A stretch of DNA of 64,000 bases, from NCBI GenBank assembly GCA_963210315.1, contig OY723266.1, positions 1-64,000 of the forward strand, given 5' to 3'. Position 1 is the first letter of the stretch. Every line of letters begins with the position of its first letter. The notes beneath the pieces are model-generated. The model saw only the letters and a list, made by a program, of their open reading frames with translations. It had not been told where the DNA came from and made no database searches. The DNA is from Rhynchopus euleeides. Taxonomy: Eukaryota > Euglenozoa > Diplonemea > Diplonemida > Diplonemidae. Positions 34,606-43,776 of this stretch are shown here, in pieces. The position numbers were made by a program, and so were the translations under genes.

Positions 34606-35460
34606 GCCTGTCAGGTGGACCACCGGGTGGGGAGAGAACCGGTGTGAGGCACTTGGGTCCGTCCAGGTGGGCAGGGAACCTGGGGGCGGGGGGCCTCAAA
34701 TCCCTCTCTCTCATGCGCTCTCTGGGCACAATGGCCTGTGTCTCATCCCATCCACCACCAAACCTCCCAGGCACAACGAGACAAGGTCTTGACACACATC
34801 CTCACTTCCCCAGACCCCGACCGCCCTCTTCCATCCCATGACCCAGTCCGAAGGCAAATAAGCGTGAAAGGTAATGCAGAAGGACAAGAATAGCAGTGAC
34901 GGTGGATCCAGGGAGCCAAATTTCCTGGATTACTGGTGCCATGGTGCTCATGGGGGCCAAAACCAGGGCGATCTCCTGTAGGGATGGCACTTTGACGAGG
35001 CTCCCTGGGTCCGCCTATCGGGGGCGCCAAAACGGGCAACGACGGGGGTAAAAAGGGATGAGGCGGGAGGGCACCTGGAGGGGACCTGGAGGGGGGACCC
35101 GTGACCTGGCAGAGAAGGTAACGAAACGCGGGGCAGAGGGGCATGCAGTGACGGCGGTGGGTCCTGTGAGTTGGGATGCCTATTCCCTGGTGCTGTGGTG
35201 CTCACAGGGCCGGGGACAGGGGGTCTCGTTGAGGGACAACACTGCACTGACTCGTCGGGCCGACCGTGCCTGCCGCGAGGGGGAGTTGGGGGGGGAGGGG
35301 GGGGGGGACGGAGAAGGGGGTATTCACAGCACCTGTGTGTGCTCTACTGCACAAAGGCATCTGGTCTAGGGGGGGGGATCTACCTCCACTCAAAACTCTA
35401 CTCTATACTCTACGTAGTCGAGCGGGGACCTGCTCCTTGCAGGTTCGACCACTCTGGCCC
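34606..35460 (-). other. LINE-B 3' UTR
   Basis: This stretch lies between the ORF stop and the poly(A) tail and has no gene of its own. The last about 125 bases (to GTCCACCTGACAGGC) are also found in the old fragment at 46499-46621, which confirms it as the mobile 3' end of this subfamily. G runs occur near 35288-35310 and 35369-35380. Confidence 0.8.
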
Positions 35461-38400
35461 TCACTGGGTGGCGGCGCCTGTCGCGCGCGGCGCGGCGCGG
35501 CGTGATCCCTGGGACGCTGTCCCCGCTGTCGCGCGACGCATGCCCGCTGCGGTGTACATCCTCGAGTTGAGGTTATTGTACAGCCTCTGCTCCTCTCTGT
35601 CTTGGAGGCGGACCTTGCAACGCCACGCATGCAGGGCTCGCCTCGCGGACTTGAACTCCTCCTCCGGGGAGCCAGGCTCTGGGGTGAACAGGGCGTCCCA
35701 TTCAGCCACCGTCTTGGGGACGTCGGCGTCGTCAGCTGGGGTGCCTTTGTCGGCAGCCGTCGCGCTGCGCTTCCTGTCCGGGGGAGAGGCTGACACGTCA
35801 CGGTCGGCCTTCCGCTTGCCTGTGTGCTGCGACGCTGAGGGGGCTGGTGCGTTCTCGCTGGTGGAGCCGCCCTGCTGCGCGTCGGAGGTGGAGTCGGTGG
35901 AGGAGGTGGAGGAGGTGGAGGGCTGAGCGGTCGCGTTCGACGAGGGGGCTGGTGCTGTAGAAGCAGAGGGAGAGCCGCCCGAGGTCGTGTGTGCGTTACC
36001 GTCCGTCGCAGCCCCGTCGCCTCCTCGGTCCGGCGGACGGGTACATGTCTCTCCGTCCGACACACAGCCCGTGCACGCTAGGCGATTGCAGCCTATGCAT
36101 TCCCAGTGGGGCGTTCGGGTGTCAAACGGCTGCTCACATCTGACACACAGCACCGACAGTTCGGCTGTCCCCCCGTCTACTCGGACCATGTGGAGGCCAG
36201 CCTCTGCGCCTCGGCAGCCGGTGGAGACGAGGGGTACGGCCGGTGCGAGGCGGAGCACGAAGGACCGCACCTGCTCCGAGATGTGGAGTGGGCTGTAGTG
36301 CGATGCCTTGAACTTGACACCCGCGACAGGCCCGTACGGCTTCCTCAGGGGGCGGTATATCCGCGGTGCAGTGTCATCAGCGAGCACGACGATCGGGGAG
36401 CCCGTCGCCCGCGCGGCCCCCTGCAGCGTCAGCTCGTCGGCCCACGACGCAACGTTCATGCTGCCGGACTCGCGCATCTGCCGCGCCCACTCCTCGTAGG
36501 AGGGCTCCGCCCTGCTCCTCAGGTCAGCGTGGTCGCCGACCGCCTTCACGACGTACTGCCGCAGGCCGTCTGCAGTCGCGCCGGCCTCGCCGAGGAGGAA
36601 CGTGAGGGCGTCGAAGAAGCAGTTCCCGGGGGTGAACCGGAAGTCCTGCACGTCCGGCATCTCCAGCACGCTCTGCTGCTTCGCGGTGGTGACTCCCGGA
36701 AGCGCGTGCTCCCTCGCGGTCAGCCACCGGGTCAGGACATCGTCCGCCGGCTCGGGGGCCGGCCCCGGGGGCGGCGGCGGGGGACCGGCGTCCTCGCTGT
36801 CGGTGCTGTCCTCGTCGTCATCCATCACCTCCTCCTGCACCACCGTCGTCGGCTCCGTGCGCCCGCACTGGCAGGGGTCCGTGACGTGCTCGACACAGTC
36901 AGGGCAGCTGGCTCTGAGGCAGTGTACACACCTGCCGTGGGTGTCCTGCGTGGAGAAGTCCGCTTCGCAGAACTGGCAGAACTCCGTCACGTCCTGCTCC
37001 CCCTCCGCCCGCTCAGTTCGCAGCCGCGGGCCCGCGCGTACGGTAGGCCGGGGCCCAGTCGTGCTCCCGCCCACCAACTCCTGCACGTCCGCCGGCAGGG
37101 TGAGCGCCTGGAAGCGGTCGCCTACTCCCCCGAGGGCGACCGCGGTGGCGATCGGCTTGCACCCGGGGTCGCACACTGTCGGCGCGCGGTAGTCGCGGAA
37201 GACGATGATGTGCCTCCGCAGCACGCACGCCGCCCCGCGAATGAGCACGTCGTCGGCCCACGTCGCTTCGTCTTCCCTCTCGAAAGCGGACATGCGGCTG
37301 GCCCACGCCGCTGGGTCTGCCAGGAGCCCCGACAGTTCGGGGGAGGATCGTACCCGGGCGACGGCCTGTCTGCGGAGTGGCCCTGCCTCCATCGGGGTCC
37401 CTGACGAGGCGAAGCCGTCCGCGAGGGCCACCAGCGCATCCGTGGGCACCCCCCCCGCGCCACCTCCCCCCAGCTGCTGCACCTGGAACACCGCCGGCAG
37501 GAGGTTCCCCAAGCCCCCCATCAGCGAGGTGAAGGACACCCCTACACCGTTGTGGGCAGACCGCCATTCACGCACCAGGTCTTCCGGCGTCGGCGGCTCG
37601 CGGTCTACGGGTTTCTGGGCGGGACGCAGGGGCTCGTCTGAGGGAGGGGGCACCGCCTGGTGGCCTTGTCCCTCCGCGTCGTCCGGGTCGGTGTCTTCGA
37701 ATGCAGCACCCTGGCCGACCTGGTCCGGCTCGAACCTGATGAAGTGGTCGGGGTCCAGGGGTGGGGCGGCCTCCACCTCGACTCTGTCGCGGGCCAGCGA
37801 CCGGCAAGCCTTCGTAAGCTCCCCGCACTCGAGCAGGGTGGCGCCCAGGGTGTTGTTGAAGGCGGAGTTCACCCTGCACGCGTACTCCTGCGTCAGCTGC
37901 ACTCGGCTCGCTCCTGTCCGCTCCGCCGCAAGGCGCCCGAGCTTCGAGAAGACGGAGTGTGCCGAGGGGGCGAGGCCGCCGAACAACTCCATGGCGTAGG
38001 GGGCGAACACGAGGCCTCGCGCCGCACACGCGTCCCGGTACTGCCGGTTCTTCGTCGCCTCGCCCTGGGCTGCCGCCGCTCCCGTGAAACGGGCTGCCGC
38101 CTGCACGTAAGAAGCGGCCACGGGGTTCTTGACGGTGATGTCAATGACTCGTGGCCAGATCCTCCTAGTCACGAGGTCGCCCGGGCGCTGCCCATCCTGC
38201 AGGAGATGCAGAGACTCCATCTCGGGGTTCGTGCCCGCCTCCTGTGCCAGGGCGAACAGGGCGTCCCGGGTGGCGTCGTGTCTGCGGGTTAAAGCCCCGC
38301 CCTGGTTGCAGTCGAAGGCGTGGGTTCCCATCTCGTCCAGTTCCCTGCCGCACTTCTCGCAGACGGTATCCGGCTCGAAGAGGGGAATGCCAAGGCGGGC

Positions 38401-41400
38401 GCGTGACACGGCGATCATCTGGCGACCCTCGATGCGGCTGTTCTCCGAGAGCTTCCCCCCGAGGAAAGCGCCGGCGTGGGGCAGCGACAGCGATCGCAGG
38501 CGGGCTCTGTCGTGGGCGTCGGACTCTTCGAACAGCTCGCGGTACTGGCGGCTGACGATCGCGCGGGAGAGTTCCCTCTGCTCGACATCCCCCACGGGGG
38601 CTTGCGTGGGGTCGCGCCGTTCGTCCTCGTCCACAGCGTTGTTGTGAGCGAGGCAGGTGGTCTCCCATCCCTCCTCATCCCACGTGAAGTTGGGGTCGAG
38701 CTCCCGGCACAAGGAGTGGCCGTTCGCCGTGGACGCCAGGGCGGCTGCATGCCAGTGTTCGGCGGCGCGTCGAATCCCCAGGCCCCCGAGCCTCACCGGC
38801 ATGGTGGCCTGCCGCATGACTGATTCCGGCAGCACGTCGTCCTCGAGGGCGAGGATCCGGGCGAGGCACTTCTCCACGGAGGCGTCGCTCTTCCGGAGGT
38901 ACTCCGTAACCCCCTTGTGTCCCATAGCCCTCATGTAAAACACGAGGCGGGCGAACCCCTCGCAGTGGCGGAGAAGGGCGAGGCCGACCTGCTTGTCCTG
39001 GAGCTTGGCCAAGGCGTCGAGGTACGGCTGGAACTCCAAGAGCTTCTTGTCCATGTAGCTCTCGCAGAAGGCTGCCGACCCGATCGGTGCGCCGAGGAGG
39101 GTGAAGTTGCGGCCCGCCCTGTACACGATGCCCACCTTGTCCTCGTCCTCGGGGAGCCGTAGGGAAAAGCCCTCCTCTTCGAGGGCCTCGAGGGACTGCT
39201 CGCAGAGGTCGATCAGCTCGCACTTGCTGAGTTTAACCTCCAGCCCCCTCTCCGTGCTGGCCTGGATGACGTAGTCGAGGGCGGCTCTGACGGCGCACGC
39301 TGGGCCCATGATCACCCCGTCGTCGAGGTAGAACAGCGACCCGTCGAGGTCCGTGCGCTTCTTCAGCTCCTCCGCAATCTCCTTTATCCCCAATGAGAAG
39401 AGGAGGGGCCCGAGGGGGTCGCCTTGCTGCACCCCACACGATGAAGACACCACCCCTTCGCCGTAGGTGAGGGTGGAGGGGGAGTCGTAACACCACGCGA
39501 CGAAGGGCAGCAGGCCGGGGATGTGCCTCTCGACGACCTTGAGGAAGGTCCCGCGGTCGATCGAGTTGAACGCGTTGGCGTAGTCGATCTTGAGGATCAC
39601 GGCGTCCTCCTTTTCCCTCGAGCGCTCCGCGTACTGCGCCACTACTGACGCCGCGGCCTCCAGCCCCCTCTGCACAGCTACCCCAACTTGGCGACCCCGC
39701 ATGAGGATGCGCCGCGCGTCCCCCTTATGACGCGTCGAGAGGAGTTTTGCGGCGAGGCGTCGGAGCGTCTCTCCGCAGGCAATGGGCCGAACGTCCTCGT
39801 CACCCTTCACCAGGGCCGAAAGCTTCGCGCCCCCGAGCACAGGCATCACCTCCTGGGGCACGGCACCCTTGACCATCCGGTTAATGACCTGGGTGAGCAT
39901 GGCCGTCGGCTTGGCTCCCAGCGCATCCTTGCACTCCAGGGCTTGGCGGACGTGGTCTGGACGCAAACCCATCTGCCCGCCCGACGACCCGTTGGGGAAG
40001 GACTTCACCGCTCGGAAGACGTCAGCCGGCGTGAACGCCTTGCACTTCTCCGCGGGCACGGTCCGCTCCAGGTGGACCGCTCCACCCTCCGGGTGTTTGC
40101 CCTGCAGCTTCTTCAGGGTCTCCGTCGTGCTGGGGGCGACTTTGGCCGGGACGAGGTGCTTGTGGGCTGCTGAGACCCGGTTCTGCCGCGCCAGTTGACC
40201 GACCCGCCGCTCCCATCTCTCCTCATCGGACAAGCGCGGCGGTGCGCTCCCGCGGGACCCCGTGCCCCCCTGGCGCTTGCTGGCCTCGCGGGCCTCCTCC
40301 CAGAGCGTGGCGTACTCGCCCCTCTTCCACCGGTCGAAAACCTTCTGGCGCTCGCGGAGGGTGACCTTGCTCTTCGCTCCCCCCATCCTCGCCGAGCGGA
40401 GGAGGACGAGCGGGGCCATGAGGAGGATGGTCCACGCTGCGACGGAGTTGCGTGCGGCGGTCTCCCGTGCGGCCTCGCTGAGGGCCGCGGTCCATGCCTT
40501 GACGAGCGGTTTTGGCACCTTTTCCCAGACCCGGATGTTGTGCCGGCGGAGTTCCTCGACGGAGGGGAGTTCCCCAGCCGGGATGTCCGCCCCCACGGCC
40601 TGCGCCTCCGGCTCGGGCTCGAGGTCTTTGCGGCAGGCGGTGCAGGACTGGTGGTCTCCAAGCGTAATCACCTTATCGCACTTGAGGCACTGGGCGAATT
40701 TGAGGGCCCGGAGCGTCCCCCTGCTCAAGACGTCCCCCTTCTCGAGGTGTCGGTTGAGGTGATCCTTCATCGACGTCGGCAGGATGGGGATGCCCGCCTG
40801 CATGAGGGACGTCCTGCAGGAGTCGTGCGGGCAGTACAGCCTGGCAGTGGAGCGCTCGACCAGCTTTGACCCCACGTCGAGCTCCTCCTGCCCCTCAGCA
40901 GTCTGCAGCTCCGCCATCCTCGCGTTGGACCGCGTGAGGAAGGCCGGCTCGGCTCTGTTGACCAGCCCGTGCAGCTCGGCCCGCGGGATGCTGACACCCT
41001 CGAAATGCTGCCCCGTCAGGGCTATCACCCTGGTCTTCTGCAGAAGCTCCTTGTCGGGCACCTTCGCTGGGCGGATGGAGACGATGGGGTGCTCGCCGCC
41101 CTGGACCACGACGATGTGAATGCTCCACACCCTGGCCGCGAGTTGCAGCGCGAGGTGATCCATCCAGCTGCTGGGCCTGGCGAGGTTGGCTGCATAGGCG
41201 AGGTGTTGGGCCTTGTCTCCGCCGAAAAGGTCTGTGAGTGCCTGCAACTTCTTCGCAGCCTCCGAGAGGTCCTGGCGCCTGAGTGCGATGTCTGCTGCGG
41301 GGACCCCAATGGCGAAGAAACCGCAGTCGCCCTGCGCCGCGTTGGGCACGCGGGTCGCCCCGAAATCCCTGAGGAGGTCATCAACCGCATCCCTCTCGCC

Positions 41401-43449
41401 TTGCGCTTCTCCCATAGCGTCATCGTCGTCAGCGCCACCGCGCATCGCGTCGCATGGGATGTGGGCGCCTTCCGTTGGTCCGCCAGGGGTATCCCGCAGA
41501 GCCGGGCTCGGCTCAGTCCAAACAGGGGCGTAGTCGGGCAAAGGCAGGGCCTCCAGCTTCCTCCGCACCCTGGTCCGGGCCGCCGCGAGGTCCGGGAGGG
41601 ACGCCCTGGGGTCGTCGGCGACATGTCTCGTCAGCACCCTCTCCAAGGTGTCTCTGGCCAGATCCTCGCGGAAGACGAGCCAGTCGAACAGGATCTCATC
41701 TTGTCTGTCCCAAGCCAGCCGCCCCCCTCCGGTCCAACGCGTGCCTGGGAGGGACGAAGGGGAGTGGAGGGCCCTCGCGTGGAGGCGGATGCCCCTGACG
41801 GCCCGGCGCCTCAGGCACATCGGCCTCGCGGGACGCCGGGCGACCCAGTGCCGAGGGCGGCGTGACATCCCGTGACGGCGCGGGGCCCGACCACACAGGC
41901 GCGCCACTACGGACCAGCAGTCCCTACTCGCTTCGCTCAGACCCCGCCTGCACGCCGACACCGCCGCCCTCGCTAGGCCCACCCAGCTCTGGGGAGACGC
42001 GTATGACCGGAGCCCCCACATGAGCGGCCTCCACATCGCCTGTCGGAGGAGGGACCAGATCACCCCTCGAAGGGAGGGGGGGGACGTCCCGCGCAGGCCT
42101 GCCCGCTGGCGACTGGGGGCGCGACGCTTCATCGCCGCGCGGCGGACTGCCCGAGCCCGCGGCCGTCTCCACTGCCTGGGGAGGCGCATCCGCACCCACC
42201 TGCGCCTCTCGCCGTCGTCCCAGCCCTCTGCCAGGGCGCCAGGGGGTAAACCCCAGCCACGAGCAGTTGGGACGCCCGAGCTGCACTCCGCTCCAACAGG
42301 AGGGTCCCCAGACCAGCCCCGACATGCTGGCATCCACGTACCCTGACTAGTGGATCGGTCCCCTGCCGGGGCACCGCTGGCGTTGTTTCCCTGCTGGGAG
42401 TACAGCTCTCCCTGCTGCTCAGCGGCTGGGGTGGTGGGGCGGCGGGGCGGTGCGTCGGTGGGGGCGCCGGGGGCGAGATCCCCGCCTGCCCCACTATCCC
42501 CGATTTTCCCCGTGATGGCAAGGTGCGGTGACACTTGGGCTGGGGGAACGTGTGAGGAGGGGGGGCAGGAGATGAGTGGATGGGGCACGAGGGAGTTACA
42601 TGGTGCGAGGTGGGGACTGGGCCCGCTATACTCGAAAACCCCAGCTTGCCCCTCCACCCCTGGTGCACTGGGGGGCGGAGACGGAGGGGGAGAACGTGAG
42701 AGACGGAATGTGGGGGGATGTTGCGATGCGATAAGGGGGAGGGCAGCGGGGGGAGCGTGGGACTGAGCGGGTGGGGGGACAAAAAAGCACGGGAGTCGGG
42801 GGTGTGGTATATTGGCCCTTCCCTCCCCTGCCCCATACTGTCCTAACACACCCTCCCACCCGAACGAGTCCCCCCTGGGGGGGGGGAGGCCTCCCACCAC
42901 CCGCCCTGACCCCCACGCCCAGCCGACCCCCCACATGACGTGAGGGAGGGGGTTGGGGCGGGAAGCTGTCACCCGCCCTGCTGCTGCCTCTGCTGCTCCC
43001 TCTGCAACGGTGACCGCCGCTGCCTGCACGAGGGGGGGCCGCGACCCTTCCGCAGCCGTCGGGGAGTGCCGTTGGGGGGTGCATAAAGCCGGTGGGTCAG
43101 ACCGGTGTGCTGTTGTTGGGGGGCCCGTGTGGAACCCACCCTCCCCCGGCCCTGCCTGCCCCGGCGCTGCCGACGCCGCCGCTGCCGTCGCTGCTGCTCT
43201 CGCCGCTACCGGGGGCGGCCCGGGCTGCACTCGTGCGGGGGGTTGCGACCCCCGCGCTTCTGCCGCTACCGGGGGCGGCCCGGGCTGCACTCGTGTGGGG
43301 GGCTGCGACCCCCCCGTCTCCCTCGCTACCGGGGGCGACCCGGGCTGCTCACCCGCTGGGGGCGGGAGCGCCGCCACCAGCAGCGCCATGAGGGCCCACT
43401 GCCCTCGCCTCCTCGCGTGCCCACGGCCAGGCACGTCTCGCGCCTCCAT
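35461..43449 (-). CDS. LINE-B polyprotein: OTU, zinc fingers, RT, RLE, OTU-like, OTU (about 2,662 aa)
   Basis: The frame is open from 43536, but the ATG at 43449 (MEARDVPGRG) matches the LINE-A start and is preferred. Approximate residues. A hydrophobic signal-like segment followed by three PGPPPVA repeats (60-bp DNA repeat, 43202-43355). A long Pro-rich region. OTU protease (700-820; GDCGFFAIG, TGQHFEGV). C2H2-like finger (YCPHDSC, HLNRH) and CLKC finger (867-939). RT (1160-1484; KIDYANAFNSIDR, GVQQGDPLGPLLFSL, FYLDDG). CCHC and RLE (1694-1824; CEKCG, MGTHAFDC, QRPGDLV, VIDITV). A degenerate OTU-like domain (1977-2120). RING-like finger (2155-2202; CQFC, CVHC, CQCGR). An intact OTU (2270-2390; GNCFFDAL, SHYSPL). 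A last finger (2434-2470; CVRC, CIGC). The C-terminus is Ser/Thr-rich and then basic. Its role is self-mobilisation by target-primed reverse transcription. The purpose of two OTU proteases is unknown. Confidence 0.88.
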   Translation of the reverse strand: MEARDVPGRGHARRRGQWALMALLVAALPPPAGEQPGSPPVARETGGSQPPTRVQPGPPPVAAEARGSQPPARVQPGPPPVAARAAATAAAASAAPGQAGPGEGGFHTGPPTTAHRSDPPALCTPQRHSPTAAEGSRPPLVQAAAVTVAEGAAEAAAGRVTASRPNPLPHVMWGVGWAWGSGRVVGGLPPPRGDSFGWEGVLGQYGAGEGRANIPHPRLPCFFVPPPAQSHAPPAALPLIASQHPPTFRLSRSPPPSPPPSAPGVEGQAGVFEYSGPSPHLAPCNSLVPHPLISCPPSSHVPPAQVSPHLAITGKIGDSGAGGDLAPGAPTDAPPRRPTTPAAEQQGELYSQQGNNASGAPAGDRSTSQGTWMPACRGWSGDPPVGAECSSGVPTARGWGLPPGALAEGWDDGERRRWVRMRLPRQWRRPRARAVRRAAMKRRAPSRQRAGLRGTSPPSLRGVIWSLLRQAMWRPLMWGLRSYASPQSWVGLARAAVSACRRGLSEASRDCWSVVARLCGRAPRRHGMSRRPRHWVARRPARPMCLRRRAVRGIRLHARALHSPSSLPGTRWTGGGRLAWDRQDEILFDWLVFREDLARDTLERVLTRHVADDPRASLPDLAAARTRVRRKLEALPLPDYAPVWTEPSPALRDTPGGPTEGAHIPCDAMRGGADDDDAMGEAQGERDAVDDLLRDFGATRVPNAAQGDCGFFAIGVPAADIALRRQDLSEAAKKLQALTDLFGGDKAQHLAYAANLARPSSWMDHLALQLAARVWSIHIVVVQGGEHPIVSIRPAKVPDKELLQKTRVIALTGQHFEGVSIPRAELHGLVNRAEPAFLTRSNARMAELQTAEGQEELDVGSKLVERSTARLYCPHDSCRTSLMQAGIPILPTSMKDHLNRHLEKGDVLSRGTLRALKFAQCLKCDKVITLGDHQSCTACRKDLEPEPEAQAVGADIPAGELPSVEELRRHNIRVWEKVPKPLVKAWTAALSEAARETAARNSVAAWTILLMAPLVLLRSARMGGAKSKVTLRERQKVFDRWKRGEYATLWEEAREASKRQGGTGSRGSAPPRLSDEERWERRVGQLARQNRVSAAHKHLVPAKVAPSTTETLKKLQGKHPEGGAVHLERTVPAEKCKAFTPADVFRAVKSFPNGSSGGQMGLRPDHVRQALECKDALGAKPTAMLTQVINRMVKGAVPQEVMPVLGGAKLSALVKGDEDVRPIACGETLRRLAAKLLSTRHKGDARRILMRGRQVGVAVQRGLEAAASVVAQYAERSREKEDAVILKIDYANAFNSIDRGTFLKVVERHIPGLLPFVAWCYDSPSTLTYGEGVVSSSCGVQQGDPLGPLLFSLGIKEIAEELKKRTDLDGSLFYLDDGVIMGPACAVRAALDYVIQASTERGLEVKLSKCELIDLCEQSLEALEEEGFSLRLPEDEDKVGIVYRAGRNFTLLGAPIGSAAFCESYMDKKLLEFQPYLDALAKLQDKQVGLALLRHCEGFARLVFYMRAMGHKGVTEYLRKSDASVEKCLARILALEDDVLPESVMRQATMPVRLGGLGIRRAAEHWHAAALASTANGHSLCRELDPNFTWDEEGWETTCLAHNNAVDEDERRDPTQAPVGDVEQRELSRAIVSRQYRELFEESDAHDRARLRSLSLPHAGAFLGGKLSENSRIEGRQMIAVSRARLGIPLFEPDTVCEKCGRELDEMGTHAFDCNQGGALTRRHDATRDALFALAQEAGTNPEMESLHLLQDGQRPGDLVTRRIWPRVIDITVKNPVAASYVQAAARFTGAAAAQGEATKNRQYRDACAARGLVFAPYAMELFGGLAPSAHSVFSKLGRLAAERTGASRVQLTQEYACRVNSAFNNTLGATLLECGELTKACRSLARDRVEVEAAPPLDPDHFIRFEPDQVGQGAAFEDTDPDDAEGQGHQAVPPPSDEPLRPAQKPVDREPPTPEDLVREWRSAHNGVGVSFTSLMGGLGNLLPAVFQVQQLGGGGAGGVPTDALVALADGFASSGTPMEAGPLRRQAVARVRSSPELSGLLADPAAWASRMSAFEREDEATWADDVLIRGAACVLRRHIIVFRDYRAPTVCDPGCKPIATAVALGGVGDRFQALTLPADVQELVGGSTTGPRPTVRAGPRLRTERAEGEQDVTEFCQFCEADFSTQDTHGRCVHCLRASCPDCVEHVTDPCQCGRTEPTTVVQEEVMDDDEDSTDSEDAGPPPPPPGPAPEPADDVLTRWLTAREHALPGVTTAKQQSVLEMPDVQDFRFTPGNCFFDALTFLLGEAGATADGLRQYVVKAVGDHADLRSRAEPSYEEWARQMRESGSMNVASWADELTLQGAARATGSPIVVLADDTAPRIYRPLRKPYGPVAGVKFKASHYSPLHISEQVRSFVLRLAPAVPLVSTGCRGAEAGLHMVRVDGGTAELSVLCVRCEQPFDTRTPHWECIGCNRLACTGCVSDGETCTRPPDRGGDGAATDGNAHTTSGGSPSASTAPAPSSNATAQPSTSSTSSTDSTSDAQQGGSTSENAPAPSASQHTGKRKADRDVSASPPDRKRSATAADKGTPADDADVPKTVAEWDALFTPEPGSPEEEFKSARRALHAWRCKVRLQDREEQRLYNNLNSRMYTAAGMRRATAGTASQGSRRAAPRATGAATQ

Positions 43450-43776
43450 CGCGACTCGCGCTCGCGTGTGTCGGGGGTGGGAAGGGGGGGACTGGGAAGG
43501 GAGGGGGGAACAGAGCCCGAGGGACAAGCGTCCCAAGGGGGAGTGGTTTTTTTGTTTGGGAAGAAGTTATTGGCCCAACCAGCCCTCCCGACTCTGCCCC
43601 CCCGCAAGATCAAGAAGAAGTTTGGAAAGGGGAAAAGGGATGGGGGAGAGGAGGGAGAGGGATGGGTTTTTGAAAGGGGAGGGGAGAACCCAACCGACCC
43701 AACCGACCAGGGGGGGGGGGGAGCGCGAGTGTGTATACCAATGAAGTACAGAAACTGTAGCTTAAGAAATCGTTGG

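Larger units (their letters stand above)
34596..43776 (-). mobile_element. LINE-B: second full-length RLE LINE, nested in the minisatellite
   Basis: The element spans from GTAGCTTAAGAAATCGTTGG (5' end, 43776) to a poly(A) tail read as T10-11 (34595-34605). It is flanked by CTTTCCAGAT on both sides. It consists of a leader (43450-43776), one ORF and a 3' UTR of about 850 bp. It shares the LINE-A leader and protein domain order but has diverged widely in sequence, so it is a separate subfamily. The ORF is uninterrupted and the target duplication is perfect, pointing to a recent insertion. It entered exactly at the target duplication left by the truncated LINE-A copy. Confidence 0.93.
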
